Assembly (NCBI GenBank): GCA_002633025.1
Contig: NMRB01001044.1
Span: 85,701 to 149,700, forward strand
Source: Notospermus geniculatus
Lineage: Eukaryota > Nemertea > Pilidiophora > Heteronemertea > Lineidae
Length of the DNA stretch: 64,000 bases
Reading direction: 5' to 3'
Part shown: positions 32,701-41,543 of the stretch, one piece after another
Numbering within the stretch: the first letter of the stretch is position 1
How the letters are laid out: every line of letters begins with the position of its first letter
Program-made: the position numbers and the translations under genes
Notes under the pieces: generated by a model
The model's input: only the letters and a program-made list of their open reading frames with translations
What the model was told of the DNA's origin: nothing
Database searches by the model: none

Positions 32701-34035
32701 AATCAATTGTTATTCGTGGCCAGAAAGGTACGGCAGAAGCGTTATGTAAGTACCCGGGTTACCTATTTGGCAATGAACAACAAGGATAGACGAGTCCCGG
32801 AAGCAAGGGTAAAAATACGATACGGCCGTCCTGTCAGTGTACAAATCATCACAGTGGCCTCTAAGGCTGCGATTCCATAGGCTGTTCCCTTGTGGAATTT
32901 CCCTTGTTCCGTGGACTCGTGCCGTTAGGACAATGGGACCTGGCCATGTGCCCTATGGGAACGGCCAGTGAGCAAATCAAGTGTTCATTCTCTTTGTGAC
33001 GTGTCACAAGGTCACAAGCGAACACGGAACAGGGAAAAAGTGCACAAGCGAACAGCCTATGGATACGCAGCCTTATGCCCGCTGTACACGATCAAATTTT
33101 TCATCCAATTTTTTGGAAATTCAGATTCCGGGCCCATTGGGGCTTCAATGTATAAACGCGCGTGTAGGCCTTTATTGAGCATATTCAGAAAATTGGATGA
33201 AAAATTTGATCGTGTACAGCGGGCATTAGTAGTTTCACCTCCTGGACATTAAAGACTGACCTCTTAGGCTGCGTATCCATAGGCTGTTCGCTTGTACACT
33301 TTTGAGAGAGATCTTCTGAGCGATTATTATTCGTGACCCTGAACTTGCCGCGTCACATTTAAACTGGTTGGTTATAAATGTGGCGTCAGACTGGCAACTG
33401 GAAAACCCTAAAATTGCTTGTGAAGCGGGTGATCCACTGTCGCGATTTTGGCTTGAGACGCGGTTGCGTTCCCTTGCTGTTACCATATAAGGACTTCCGA
33501 TTGCCATATAAGACGATCGCAAGGCAACCCCGTCTCAAGCCCAAATCGCGACAGTGGATTCGCCGCAAGAAACCATCAATAACTCGGTTGCAGAAGCTTC
33601 AATTCTTTATTTCAAAATATCATTGTGTACCATTGGAAACAGTAGAGCTGTAAAATGCTCAGGTTCTCGATTTTGCGAAGGTGATAATAAAAAACCTCAT
33701 TTTTTGATCAAATTTCAATCTTTCACCAAAAAGTCACTAAACTGTATACCTCGGTCATTTTGGTGGAAAGAGGTACCGAAGCAGTTGTTATGAGTGAGTA
33801 TAAAAAGAAAAAATGTGTTTCATTAATATTAAAAGAAATATTGAATTTAGTCGCTGTCTATTTACTTCTGACCAAGGGTGTACATGCCAGGCCTTTCACT
33901 CACCTCTGTTTTCTGTGTGTTTATGGCGCCAGCAAAAACGGTCATTCCATATTTCACCAACTTCTCAGCTAAGGCGATACCAACGCCAGCCGAGCCGCCG
34001 GTGACAAGAGCTACTCGGTTGGCCCAACGCTCCAT
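23599..34035 (-). CDS. DHRS11: DHRS11-like short-chain dehydrogenase (split gene)
   Basis: Five exons on the minus strand align in order with the DHRS11 subfamily of NAD(P)-dependent short-chain dehydrogenases/reductases: 34035-33904, 31075-30863, 27038-26944, 26700-26571 and 23745 to 23680 or 23599. Joined, residues 1-190 are in phase. The cofactor motif TGGSAGVG is at residues 12-19, NNAG at 91-94, Asn117 of the catalytic tetrad is present, and the active-site Y-x-x-x-K is Tyr162/Lys166. The position 13 residues before the Tyr, normally the catalytic Ser, reads Leu149. One exon of about 31 residues, expected between 26570 and 23746 (the PG and substrate-loop part), was not found. The introns are full of transposons. 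Known family members reduce steroid and other carbonyls; substrate here is unknown. It could be an active gene, a pseudo-enzyme or a recent pseudogene. Confidence 0.82.
24077..25490. mobile_element. MULE-like element with 9-bp target duplication
   Basis: Inverted ends GGCTTACTGGATAAAGCATA followed by ATCATNAAAAGCA; the direct repeat ACAACAGAC flanks it at 24068-24076 and 25491-25499. A 9-bp duplication fits Mutator-like elements. It lies in an intron of the SDR gene and is 1414 bp long. A cysteine-rich frame on + around 24870-24979 (CDKKRSVSCQTCQ, LPCLICP) may be a zinc-binding remnant of its protein (inference). It carries the nested foldback 24169-24752. Confidence 0.87.
24169..24752. mobile_element. 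nested foldback with CCTGGGTAA iterations and a coding-like fragment
   Basis: Inverted ends GCCGAATCGGTA and GTCGTCCTGGGTAA; the arms contain several copies of TACCCAGG/CCTGGGTA facing both ways. Between the arms, minus strand 24551-24471 reads from ATG a short peptide (MAADNVTRVAAEDL and on) and stops. The frame after the stop remains protein-like (KKKLVKFVEGKYELFEG). This looks like captured or degenerate coding sequence; family unknown. Confidence 0.78.
25677..25797. repeat. foldback, AAGGAGTTCC arms
   Basis: Left TATTTTAGAAAGATCCTCAA CGTAAAGGAGTTCC and right GGAACTCCTTTACGTTGAGG pair over about 45 bp with a 35-bp loop. Confidence 0.85.
25800..26320. other. intronic, no exon recognised
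   Basis: Carries a 67-codon frame on - (25874-26077) and unassigned AT-rich sequence. The missing SDR exon was searched for here by eye and not found. Confidence 0.35.
26328..26522. mobile_element. short TIR element (MITE)
   Basis: Inverted ends GGGGCTGTTCGTTTTCGTCA and TGACGAAAACGGACAGTCCC; the arms also share GATCACAACTCAG. A related, more eroded copy lies at 23395-23510. It sits 50 bp downstream (gene sense) of the exon 26571-26700. Confidence 0.82.
26571..26700 (-). CDS. DHRS11: SDR gene exon with Tyr-x-x-x-Lys
   Basis: Acceptor CGTCGTTTCAG, donor ACG|GTAAGA. It completes a split Ser codon and encodes the active-site region HFYGCTKHGVTALAEGMRRE and ends SHIRVT, phase 0. Alignment with human DHRS11 is gap-free over this exon. 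The residue matching the catalytic Ser is Leu (INSDLG against INSMSG). Confidence 0.92.
26944..27038 (-). CDS. DHRS11: SDR gene exon (REALKSMRSRNVDDGHLIFI)
   Basis: Acceptor CGAAAATCCAG before 27038 and donor AG|GTTCGT after 26944. It encodes LNFFAYGIIAREALKSM then the conserved V-D-D-G-H-x-I-x-I-N stretch. It was too short for a simple open-frame listing but matches the family column for column, including the Asn of the catalytic tetrad. The intron to the next exon is only 243 bp. Confidence 0.88.
27039..27949. other. intronic, nothing recognised
   Basis: AT-rich; a (ATT)n-like patch near 27086-27100; open frame 27533-27790 has no domain. Confidence 0.4.
28218..28290 (+). repeat. tRNA-derived sequence
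   Basis: A-box-like TGGTGTAGTGGTTCGGCGAC and B box GGTTCGACTCC are spaced as in tRNA genes. The acceptor stem does not pair and the anticodon arm is poor, so a SINE head or tRNA pseudogene is more likely than a functional tRNA. Confidence 0.55.
28434..28596. repeat. 31-bp tandem repeat, five units
   Basis: Unit CGGACTTGCATTCCGAGGAA AGCAGGTCCGG repeats about five times with 1-3 changes each. The period is 31 bp, so all frames are open across it and the encoded repeats are by-products. Element B copy 2 has a like array at 46770-46925. Confidence 0.92.
28933..29392. mobile_element. piggyBac-like MITE at TTAA
   Basis: Inverted ends CCTCTTGATTACC and CCTCTTGACTACC; TTAA flanks both sides (28929-28932 and 29393-29396). 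The matching position in element B copy 2 (near 46415) reads CTTTAATTTTGAG with a single TTAA, an exact empty site. No transposase inside its 460 bp. Confidence 0.92.
29650..29815. repeat. dispersed repeat C
   Basis: Shares GGGGCATCTCATATCGGGGG and CATGACATT plus TACGACACCGG with 12860-12975. Confidence 0.8.
29844..30343. mobile_element. foldback, GGCCGCGTTCGATTACTTCC arms
   Basis: Arms GGCCGCGTTCGATTACTTCC with ACCGTGCTTCC and complement, with internal GAGCTAGC/GCTAGCTC words on both sides. About 500 bp; an open frame through the loop lacks a domain. Confidence 0.78.
30344..30862. other. intronic, nothing recognised
   Basis: No repeat with clear ends and no exon-like frame noticed. Confidence 0.35.
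30863..31075 (-). CDS. DHRS11: SDR gene exon with NNAG
   Basis: Acceptor GTTGTATTGCAG precedes 31075, donor GAG|GTACAG follows 30863; 71 codons, phase 0 to 0. It encodes the coenzyme-binding part: ELKKTCEKAKYRGKLFPVKC then DLTKEEEIL, AMFSTI and VDVCVNNAGIG. Matches DHRS11 without gaps apart from the loop after NNAG. Confidence 0.94.
31266..31573 (+). pseudogene. truncated SAP-domain coding fragment
   Basis: ATG at 31478 opens 31 codons, MAEYGKWTVQKLKNELSNRG then ASLTGRNRQKK, which match the first helix and loop of a SAP (DNA-binding) domain as found at the start of many transposon-related animal proteins; it stops before the second helix. An adjacent 62-codon frame (31266-31454) of unknown family ends just upstream. 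Both lie in intron 1 of the SDR gene on the opposite strand. Likely a retro- or DNA-transposon remnant. Confidence 0.5.
31574..32860. other. intronic, repeat D relatives, no gene
   Basis: 31980-32230 carries GATTATGCAATGACCTTGAT and AGGTCAAGGTCAAACTT like the pair at 20295-20830. Open frames at 32235-32537 (-) and 32539-32880 (+) have no recognised domain. Confidence 0.4.
32866..33075. mobile_element. foldback, CCATAGGCTGTTC ends
   Basis: GGCTGCGATTCCATAGGCTG at the left pairs with CAGCCTATGGATACGCAGCC at the right. It abuts the next foldback with no spacer. Another copy of the left end lies at 33268-33292. Confidence 0.8.
33076..33233. mobile_element. foldback, GCCCGCTGTACACGATCAAA arms
   Basis: Arms of about 43 bp (TGCCCGCTGTACACGATCAA with ATTTTTCATCCAATTTT and complement) around an 75-bp loop. 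Confidence 0.88.
33315..33880. mobile_element. family A element, partial copy 3
   Basis: Inverse copy of 15751-16155, ending in the family A terminus (CCAAGGGTG then TA at 33881). The other end is missing. It is interrupted by a foldback (33422-33565) that the copy near 16062 lacks. The terminus lies 23 bp from the donor side of SDR exon 1. Confidence 0.82.
33422..33565. mobile_element. foldback inserted in family A copy 3
   Basis: Arms GATCCACTGTCGCGATTTTG GCTTGAGACG and complement around the loop with CATATAAGG/CATATAAG. The copy at 16050-16080 reads ATTGCTTGTAAGAAACC (minus strand) with no insert, giving an empty site. Confidence 0.88.
33904..34035 (-). CDS. DHRS11: SDR gene exon 1 (start, Rossmann motif)
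   Basis: ATG at 34035 opens MERWANRVALVTGGSAGVGI and on to INTQKTE, with donor GAG|GTGAGT at 33904/33903. TGGSAGVG is the SDR dinucleotide motif. The start matches the MERW start of the DHRS11 family. 44 codons, phase 0. Confidence 0.93.
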
Positions 34036-34839
34036 GTTCGGTGTCTCGAGTCTCGATTATCAAACACGAATAATGTAATCAATTAAATCTGGTATTCCAA
34101 TGAAAAGTCAGACACAACCTCGAGGTGGATCAATAGGATATTCAATTTTGACCACACATGAGGAGTCCGCCCTCGCGTACCTGCTGCAAAGATCGAACCG
34201 CGCCCAGAGTTCTGGCAGCGGTAACAGGTGTTAAGCCCCTGAACAAACAACCTCTGTTTCCGTGGAATCGTGCTCTATTTTTAGCCAGATCTTTAGGCTG
34301 ATTTATCATCACCTCTCTCACCTGGCATGGCAGCGTGATGTAACAGTAGGCCTAAACACTGCATTCTAGAAATAGCCTGGGACACTACTTTCCAGCGTGT
34401 ATAAAAAGAAATACAGGTATCTGCATTGGGTGCAGGAAATTATGCTTGGAGATTATGTCCTGGGTTGAGTGTAATAATTTTACTACAGTAGTTTAGCGCA
34501 CTGTGTCCCTTATGAAAATTTTATTTACGTGTGACCAATATATCACGAAAACCACATCCCACTGGTTGAGAAAATTGTAAAACACGTAGGCCAATGTTTA
34601 ATTAATAACCCCAGTCATCTGATTCACTACGGCATAATATGCAACCGCAATTATGCCACTCTAAACACAAACCGTATTCCATTGGTGTAGGCCTACCTCT
34701 AGTTTGTGTAATTGGACTTTATACGTGTACATGACAACTCGATCCGTCTGCATATGATTACATTTACCTTAATATGGTCTTTATTTATTTATTTATTGAT
34801 AAGAACGGTGCCTGCGTGTCGATGTACATTCTGGCCACC
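34036..34839. other. upstream region of the SDR gene
   Basis: Contains the presumed promoter and 5' UTR of the minus-strand SDR gene. No TATA-like box at a telling distance. (TTTA)n patch near 34783-34797. Nothing else recognised. Confidence 0.35.
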
Positions 34840-34961
34840 TGGGCCCAAATCCATAAAACCTTGCTAGGCTAAGTTGCCTGCTAAAGTGCCCAGTTTGTAC
34901 AGGCCGATGTACACAACTAGCAACCAACTAAGCTAGCAAGGTTTTATGGATTTGGGCCCTG
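34840..34961. repeat. foldback, GGGCCCAAATCCATAAAACC arms
   Basis: Arms of about 40 bp (GGGCCCAAATCCATAAAACC TTGCTAG and complement). Confidence 0.88.
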
Positions 34962-35279
34962 GTTACAGAAACTATGGGTGCTAGGTGCAGTTCTGCTTAT
35001 GTCTGCAAATACTGTAAAATCGGACTTGTAACATGACTTTGGTACACCAGCCCACTTCATTGCTATGATGGTCACATGGCTGCAGGCCTACATTAATAGT
35101 CTACAATACAAACTGTGTTCTGATTGGTTCACAAATACAGTTGGCCGACCATTCGCTAAAGTTGAATTGAACTGACGCCAGTAGGCCTAATGTGACATTG
35201 ACAGGCCTATTCTGAATTGAATGAGTTTAGGTGATCAGCTGTGATCATTCCCGATTAGGTAGAATCGGTCCACTGATAT

Positions 35280-35959
35280 AGTCCATGAGCCAGACCCAAG
35301 ATTTTGGAGTTTGAGTACCAATTTGCAGAATAGATCCAACATGGATTTTTGGTCAGTCTGATGCCTGAGGTGTCTGAAATCATGTGATGGACATTTCAAT
35401 TGTGTAGCTTTATACCCCTAATTAAGATTCTTAAAACTGTTCATTGGAATTCCATTGCAACATCATTACAGAGTTGTATTACAAATTCAAGTGTCCATGT
35501 ACAGCTAACTTTTTTCTCGCCTGTTTTAGACCCTTAAAATGTATAACCAATAGATAGGAATATGGTACTTCTTAGTCAGATAAGCCTGTTTAGAATACAA
35601 GTTTTGTTGTAAAAATAGCGTTTTCGGTGATTTTGATGGATTTTAGGCAAAATTTGACACATATGTCGTTTCTGTGTTACAGTGATGTCATACAATGTTT
35701 AAAATATAGCTATCTGACTGAGAGGTGCCATATTTCTATCTATTGGTAATACATTTGTAGGGTATAAAACCGGCGAGAAAAAAGTTAGCTGTACATGGAC
35801 ACTTGAATTTGTAATACATGCCTATATTAGGGGTATAAAGCTACACAATTGAAATGTCCATCACATGATTTCAGACTCCTCAGACATCAGACTGACCAAA
35901 AAAGCATGTTGGATCTATTCTGCAAATTGGTACTCAAAATCGGGCTGGCTCATGGACTA
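35280..35959. mobile_element. long foldback, about 680 bp
   Basis: Left TAGTCCATGAGCCAGACCCA pairs with right TGGCTCATGGACTA; arms run about 170 bp and a second inner pair (ACAAATTCAAGTGTCCATGT with AGCTAACTTTTTTCTCGCC) continues the symmetry, so nearly the whole element folds back. No coding sequence. Confidence 0.85.
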
Positions 35960-36570
35960 ATAGATCGTTAACTGCTGCAGTTAGAATATTCTGAACTTGA
36001 ACAAATATACACCCTTAGTCAAAAATAAATGCCCAGCTAATTTTCCCGCATATCTCCATGAATATTTTTCAGAGCGAGGTCTTCTTTTCATACACATAAT
36101 CTAGGGCCAGGAGGACACCTTTTAAGACCATAAAACTTGAAATAAATAAACAAGTGCATTTTTGGCAAAAGTTTTAAATTTGGCCAAAATATCATGATTT
36201 TTTAATACTCACTTGTTCGGATTGAAACTGGCACTGTTTTGAAGCCAATCTGTTTCTTGACACATGCAAATTTTCAGAATGCTAAAATTCTCATTTACAG
36301 CAAAGTTACAGATGATTTTGTAAAATGGTTTTACCCTGTTCTTGCCATTCGATCCAGGCTCTGAGGCACAGAATTTTAGCATTACGCAGTGGTGAATAGG
36401 CCTATTCATTAGTCTCTTGGCGACAAAAGGAGTGGCTGACATCAATAGTGGAGTAATAGGTCCCTTTGTGAAATTATGAATGGGGTACCGTATGTCACAA
36501 TAGGCCAATTTGTTGACTGACATACCGGTGTAAGTTGCACTGGGTAATCGTGGTCAGAAACTTCCATTTA

Positions 36571-36879
36571 GCGCGTTCGGAAAGCTTCCTCGGGGAAGCT
36601 CGGGGAAGCGGGAGAGCGTTCGGTAAGGTATTTGGAAGGTTGCCAAGGCTTCCTCGAGCCTGGCCGAAGTTGGGGAAACTCCCGGCATGCATTTCGGTTT
36701 TCTTTCCAAGCCGACATGCTGATTGGCTAAACGTGGAATATTTCACGCCTGCAACCCACAGTAGTACCTTTCCCCGAGGAAGCGCAAATATCGTTCGGAA
36801 ATTCGCCTTCACTGGGCATGCTCACATTCCCCGAAGCTCGGGGAAGAAATTTCCTCGGGGAAGCTTTCCGAACACGGCC
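36571..36879. mobile_element. foldback with CCTCGGGGAAGC arms
   Basis: GCGCGTTCGGAAAGCTTCCT with CGGGGAAGCTCGGGGAAG at the left pairs with the right end at 36830-36879. The motif CTCGGGGAAG also occurs in the foldback at 29844-30343, so the two are related. Confidence 0.8.
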
Positions 36880-37249
36880 ATTGATGCAGGCCTTGTGACA
36901 GTCATAAACACCTGGGTAAACTTAAATGTTAGTGAATAGGCCCCGTTTTGAATAGGCCTTTGATGGACTTACTTAATTAGGGCACGTGTTCGGGGTATTG
37001 TTAAAATGTGGCTTGGAGTCGACTGGAATTGCGGGGATTTCATTCGACAGAAAAGTCATCATAAATCGTCATGAATTGCTCAATTTCGAATATAAAAAAA
37101 ATTGTATTGTCCAGAAACAGATTGACTTCAAAACAGTGCCATTTTTAATCCAAACAAAATGAGTATTAAAAAATCATGATATTTTGGCCAAATTTAAAAC
37201 TTTTGCCAAAAATGCACTTGCTTAATGATTTCAAGTTTTATGGTCTTAA

Positions 37250-37533
37250 AGCCGCACAGTATAGACAGATGGGTTATAATCGGCGAGCATAGTCTCGATC
37301 ACCCAGCCGCTGTATTTCGAATCTGGGAATCCGTATTGCAGTACAGTGGAGCGAAACGGCTGGCTGTGCAAGACTACACGCAGCATTGGGGATTCCCCAA
37401 GGGGATTCCCCGAACCTCGATACAGGATATTGCTATAATGTGTGGTTCTATACATCACGCACGCCTGTAAACGAGGTTGCACTAAAATTCGGCCGAACTG
37501 GAAGTGATTAGCTGTGCATACTGTGCGGCTTTA
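37250..37533. mobile_element. nested TIR element
   Basis: Inverted ends AAGCCGCACAGTATAGACAG and CTGTGCATACTGTGCGGCTT around 280 bp. The interior has GGGGATTCCCC twice (near 37388), also seen at 1358-1385. Confidence 0.72.
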
Positions 37534-37642
37534 AAAGGTGTCCTAGTGGCCCTAGAATATGTGTCATGAAAAGAAAACGTTGCTATGAAAAATATTCATG
37601 GAGATACGCTGGAAAATTAGCTGGGCATATTTTTTGACTAAG

Positions 37643-37847
37643 AATATGAAATAGGAATCGGGTTTCTAAGGTGAAAGACATTCCTTCCTACCAGAATCGA
37701 ACCCACGGACCCTCACATAAGGCATCAATCGCCAGCATTAGGGGCAGCACGCCTTAAACCACTAGGCCAAATCCCCATCTTCAAAAAAGATGGTTCAATG
37801 GCCCATGTTGAAACGAGGCGTCCAACAGTACCCTGCGATGTACCCTT
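37643..37847 (-). mobile_element. tRNA-derived SINE with 13-bp target duplication
   Basis: On the minus strand: A box TGGCCTAGTGGTTTAAGG, B box GGTTCGATTCT, long variable arm as in Ser/Leu-type tRNAs, tail CTTTCACCTTAG. It is flanked by ATTTTTTGACTAAG (37629-37642) and ATTTTTGACTAAG (37848-37860), a target duplication made from the family A terminus. A second copy is at 60609-60757. Confidence 0.85.
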
Positions 37848-37866
37848 ATTTTTGACTAAGGGTGTA

Positions 37867-38830
37867 CATGAATCAAGCTAGCCTCTACGTGTAGGCCTAC
37901 AGCAAATGTCTGCATGATCGGACTTCAAAGACCGCTGCCACGCAGCCATCTTGGAGAATAGAAATCAGTTAATTTATAAAAAGCAAAAGCCAGTTATAAT
38001 GCCCATATTATGAACCACTGCAAAAGAATAATCAATGAAAGGAGAGCAGTAAAAACAAGTACCCGGTAACAAAAGAGAGAAAACCAATCGATATTTCACA
38101 TTTCATATTTTATTCACAATGAACTCGTTAATCATTATCGACGCTTCGCAGTTTAACAATTGCAAGATACACAAAAGATAAGGTTGACAATGTTGCCGCT
38201 AAACAAGACACGAGTTGCCCGCAGCATGCAGCATCACTAGTTTTCACCAACCCGGACACTGTTAAAATGTCGAGTTGCAGCGGACAAGTTGCTGTGACGA
38301 AGGGAGCGAGCTCTAAGAACCTATTCTCATGATGTGTTGATGGTGAGAACGGATATACCTCATTCGTAATATAGGTACGCTTAATCCAGTGTAAAAGTAA
38401 CGATTGTCGAACCGTGTTCCCCATGAAGAAATAGTCCTAGTAGGACAATATTCCCTGTCAAATTAGAGCAAGGTAGGACATTTATTCCGAGGGGACACTT
38501 CTACTTTTACACCGGGTGTAAAAAAGGTCAGTATGCATGTTTTTTCGAACAACCTGCTGTGGTAGTAAAATTTTCAGTTGCAGTTGTAAGAAAGAACACT
38601 AGTTGACCAATGGTATTTTGCCATCGACTCATGGGGTTGATCTTAGGGGTGCATTGACTAACATTATGAAATCAGTCGTGAATCCTTATCGAAGCTTCGC
38701 CGTGTAACAATGGCAAGGGCCTTAGGATAAAGTTGGTGGTATCGGTAAAAACAACGCACGAGTCAGGGCAGCAGGATCAACATGTTTCACCAACGCAGAC
38801 CAAACTGTAATGTTCGAAACCAAACCATGC
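37867..38830. repeat. eroded repeats, including a 150-bp direct pair
   Basis: 38130-38280 and 38670-38815 are diverged direct copies (TTATCGACGCTTCGCAGT and TTATCGAAGCTTCGCCGT, then shared CGAGT and GCAGCAT words). At 38297-38336 GACGAAGGGAGCGAGCTCTA to ATGATG is a single end of the hAT-like family at 4993. No gene recognised. Confidence 0.6.
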
Positions 38831-38984
38831 AATAGGGAGTTTAAGAAACCAAACGATAAGCGTTAACTTTACGAGAACGTTTTTTTTCATACTGCGAATT
38901 CACCAGATTATGTATTGCATTTTTGGTACAAAAATAGCGTTGTCCTAATTTAACGTTTATCGTTGATTTCTTAAACTCCCTATT
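38831..38984. mobile_element. short MITE
   Basis: Ends AATAGGGAGTTTAAGAAA and TTTCTTAAACTCCCTATT, with ACGATAA/TTATCGT further in. Confidence 0.85.
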
Positions 38985-39470
38985 AACAGCCAACAAACAC
39001 GAACTCGCCATAGGTAATCGTTAGTTCGCAGCATAAACCCCGTGGCAATTACGGCGAACAGGTGCGCACTATTAATTCGTCTCTGTGCACCTCTTGTATC
39101 CAGTAACCCTCTGGATCTCCTTCTCTTATTCATTTCGCCGTAACATTTGCAGGGAAGGTATTCTGTCGTTATCACAAGAAGATCCTGTGGTTCTCATCTT
39201 TTCAAAGCAGCAAGTAAAACGCTGTAGGCCTTCACAAGCCGCGATCGAGCATCCACGACATTTGGAACACTCGCCTGCATTCTAAATGAAAAAAAAGCCG
39301 TCTCCATCCGGAGCAATGAAATCGATTTCCCCAAACCGACGTTATTGACTATGCTTGCAACTCGGCGAGACAAACAGAAGATTGAAGGAAGCCGAGGTTT
39401 GCCGGACAAATGTCACCGAACCGCAACTGTTCTAATATTCGAATCGCAATCGGTTTCTTGTCGCAGTAGA

Positions 39471-39838
39471 CAGGTTTAGCACCTTTCCGACTCCGACTTC
39501 AACTACGAGAAGGAATTGCAGTCCGCTGTGGACAGGCTTGATTAAAACGAGTTGGTAGGCGTTTTCAATTCATCAAACACCAGAAATTGAAAGCAGAAAA
39601 ATTCGGCATTATAAATCGGAAATACGGATAAATTATGAATATTGAACTCGTAATCCTAGTCGTTACGACTTGAAATACGACTATAATATTTGCGATTTAG
39701 GTGCACTTCCGATTACGAGTCAAAATTATTCTGCCACAATCGTTTTTATCAAGGATGTCCACAGCGGACTGCAATTCATTCTCGTAGTTGTAGTCGGAGT
39801 CGGAGGCGACGGAAAGGTGCTAAACCTTGCTATTTTCT
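39471..39838. mobile_element. foldback, AGGTTTAGCACCTTTCCGAC arms
   Basis: Arms of about 75 bp: the left continues TCCGACTTCAACTACGAGAA and the right holds its complement, both with CAGTCCGCTGTGGAC. An A/T-rich middle is also partly palindromic. Confidence 0.85.
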
Positions 39839-40179
39839 CTTCCATTTCCGACTATTTCGGCATCCTGCTGAGGTGATTGAAACATGCAACGTTCCAGCTA
39901 TAGGTGTTTAGCACAATGTGTCGAATATCATTGTCCACTTTCATTATTAACGTCTTTATTGGTTTACGAAACGACGTTTCGCTTGTGATAGAAGTCGTGT
40001 TGCAAGAAGTCGGCATTCCGCCATCGGGGAGATGGTTCATGATCCATTACCAGCAATAACAGGAAAACCATCCCGTTAGGCGCGCCACTGTTCCCATTGT
40101 TTCGGAATCACTCAAGCATGACCTCCAGTGAGTCCTCTCACCACATACATTTGTAATGTTAAAGTTTTATTTTGATAAT

Positions 40180-40397
40180 AAACAAGAAGTCAATCTCCAG
40201 AATTCACAAATTTTCGACCCCAACCGGGGTCTTTTTCAAGTGGAACTTTACAATCTGAAACTCTAGAAAAGTCTTTAAAACAACTCTAGAAAAGGGTTGA
40301 GTCTTTTCTAGAGTTTCAGATTGTAAAGTTCCACTTGAAAAAGACCCCGGTTGGGGTCGAAAATTTGTGAATTCTGGAGATTGACTTCTTGCTTATT
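40180..40397. mobile_element. near-perfect foldback, 95-bp arms
   Basis: ACAAGAAGTCAATCTCCAGA to the right-hand complement TCTGGAGATTGACTTCTTG with almost no mismatch (GACCCCAACCGGGGTC is itself palindromic). Loop of about 25 bp. Young by its low divergence. Confidence 0.92.
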
Positions 40398-41470
40398 ATC
40401 ATTTTGTGTGTCAATTTTGTGCTATTCTGTATCTTGGATTTAAAGTTTCATTTTGATATTTTCCGCGTATCAAAGGATTAAATTTTCTGAAAAGTACTAA
40501 ATCATCTTCCTTTGGCAGACCCAAATTATTTGTACATGTATATGTCACTTTTTACATTTAGGGTGCAAATTCCGAATTTTCTTGACTTTTTGGGTTTTCA
40601 ACACCCAGTTTACCCAATGTTTTCAACCCCCGTATGGACACGAGTGAAGGTCGTACAATCCTGCTGAAATTTTCAGAACTTAGGCCTATAGTCTAGAGTG
40701 TCAATATTTATGTCAGAAGTCGGGAACTAAAATACACAGCCGGAATAACGAGCAGGGAGCACTTGAACATGGCCCCAACGCTGATTTTCCTCTAATTTAC
40801 ATTAGGATATTTTAGTTAGCACAGCATATTGTCAACCTAGGCATGGACACGAAAAAGTTTCATCCAAATACCATGCATTTTCACCTGGTGATGCCTTACT
40901 ACGCAGACTATCGGCTAAGAAGTCGGAAGATGACGTATTTGACCTGCGCCCCCTGACAATCCCACTTTCACTATCGGTCCTACACATCAGTCGACCCGCA
41001 AAGGTCCTTTTCTACGGCAGATTTATTTTGCGCGCGGGAAAATAATAGGCGATCGGGGCCCTCGACGAGGCTCCTCGAGTACCTCATTCGAGAAATCGGA
41101 CACCTCGCACAAAAGTGCGTTTATCGAGGAGACCGTTCAAATTCAACCACATAAACCATACATCAGTATTTAGCTAAGACATTGAGCTTTCCATTAGTGT
41201 AATTTATTTTGGAATAATGCAAACGAGTGAAGAGAAATCGTTTAAGAAATTTCGTCCTCCGCACAGAATTGGAGGTCACTTGGAGTAGAGCGTTGTTAAA
41301 AACATCGCCATAACTCCATAAATACTTGCCTGCATAAAACCAGCAAAACTGAATGGATGGAGAAACTATCAATCTCCAATCTGTATTAATTTCATACATC
41401 GGCATGGTATTCCAAGTTTTTGTACGCAGTTTGAACAACAGTAGGTAACGATTCTTGCAGCCATAAAGCT
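40398..41470. other. intergenic, no gene recognised
   Basis: A CTCGAGTACCTCATTCGAG-type inverted stretch near 41070-41130; a 152-codon frame on - at 41163-41621 has no recognised domain and overlaps the hairpin at 41471. Confidence 0.35.
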
Positions 41471-41543
41471 GGTTCCTTGGCAGCCGACGTGGCGCTGACT
41501 GACGATTCGACCAGTCAGCGCCACCGTCGGAGCCCACGGAACC
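41471..41543. repeat. hairpin, GGTTCCTTGGCAGCCGACGT
   Basis: 73-bp inverted repeat (GTGGCGCTGACTG and CAGTCAGCGCCAC in the stem). Confidence 0.88.

Larger units (their letters stand above)
36010..37864. mobile_element. long-TIR TA element, family A copy 2
   Basis: Ends CACCCTTAGTCAAAAATAAA and complement, TA at 36008 and 37865. TIR similarity continues for more than 200 bp with interruptions (AGGACACCTTTTAA, ATCATGATTTTTTAATACTC). It contains a foldback (36571-36879), a 280-bp insert with GCCGCACAGTATAGACAG ends (about 37250-37533) and a SINE at 37643-37847. Confidence 0.83.
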
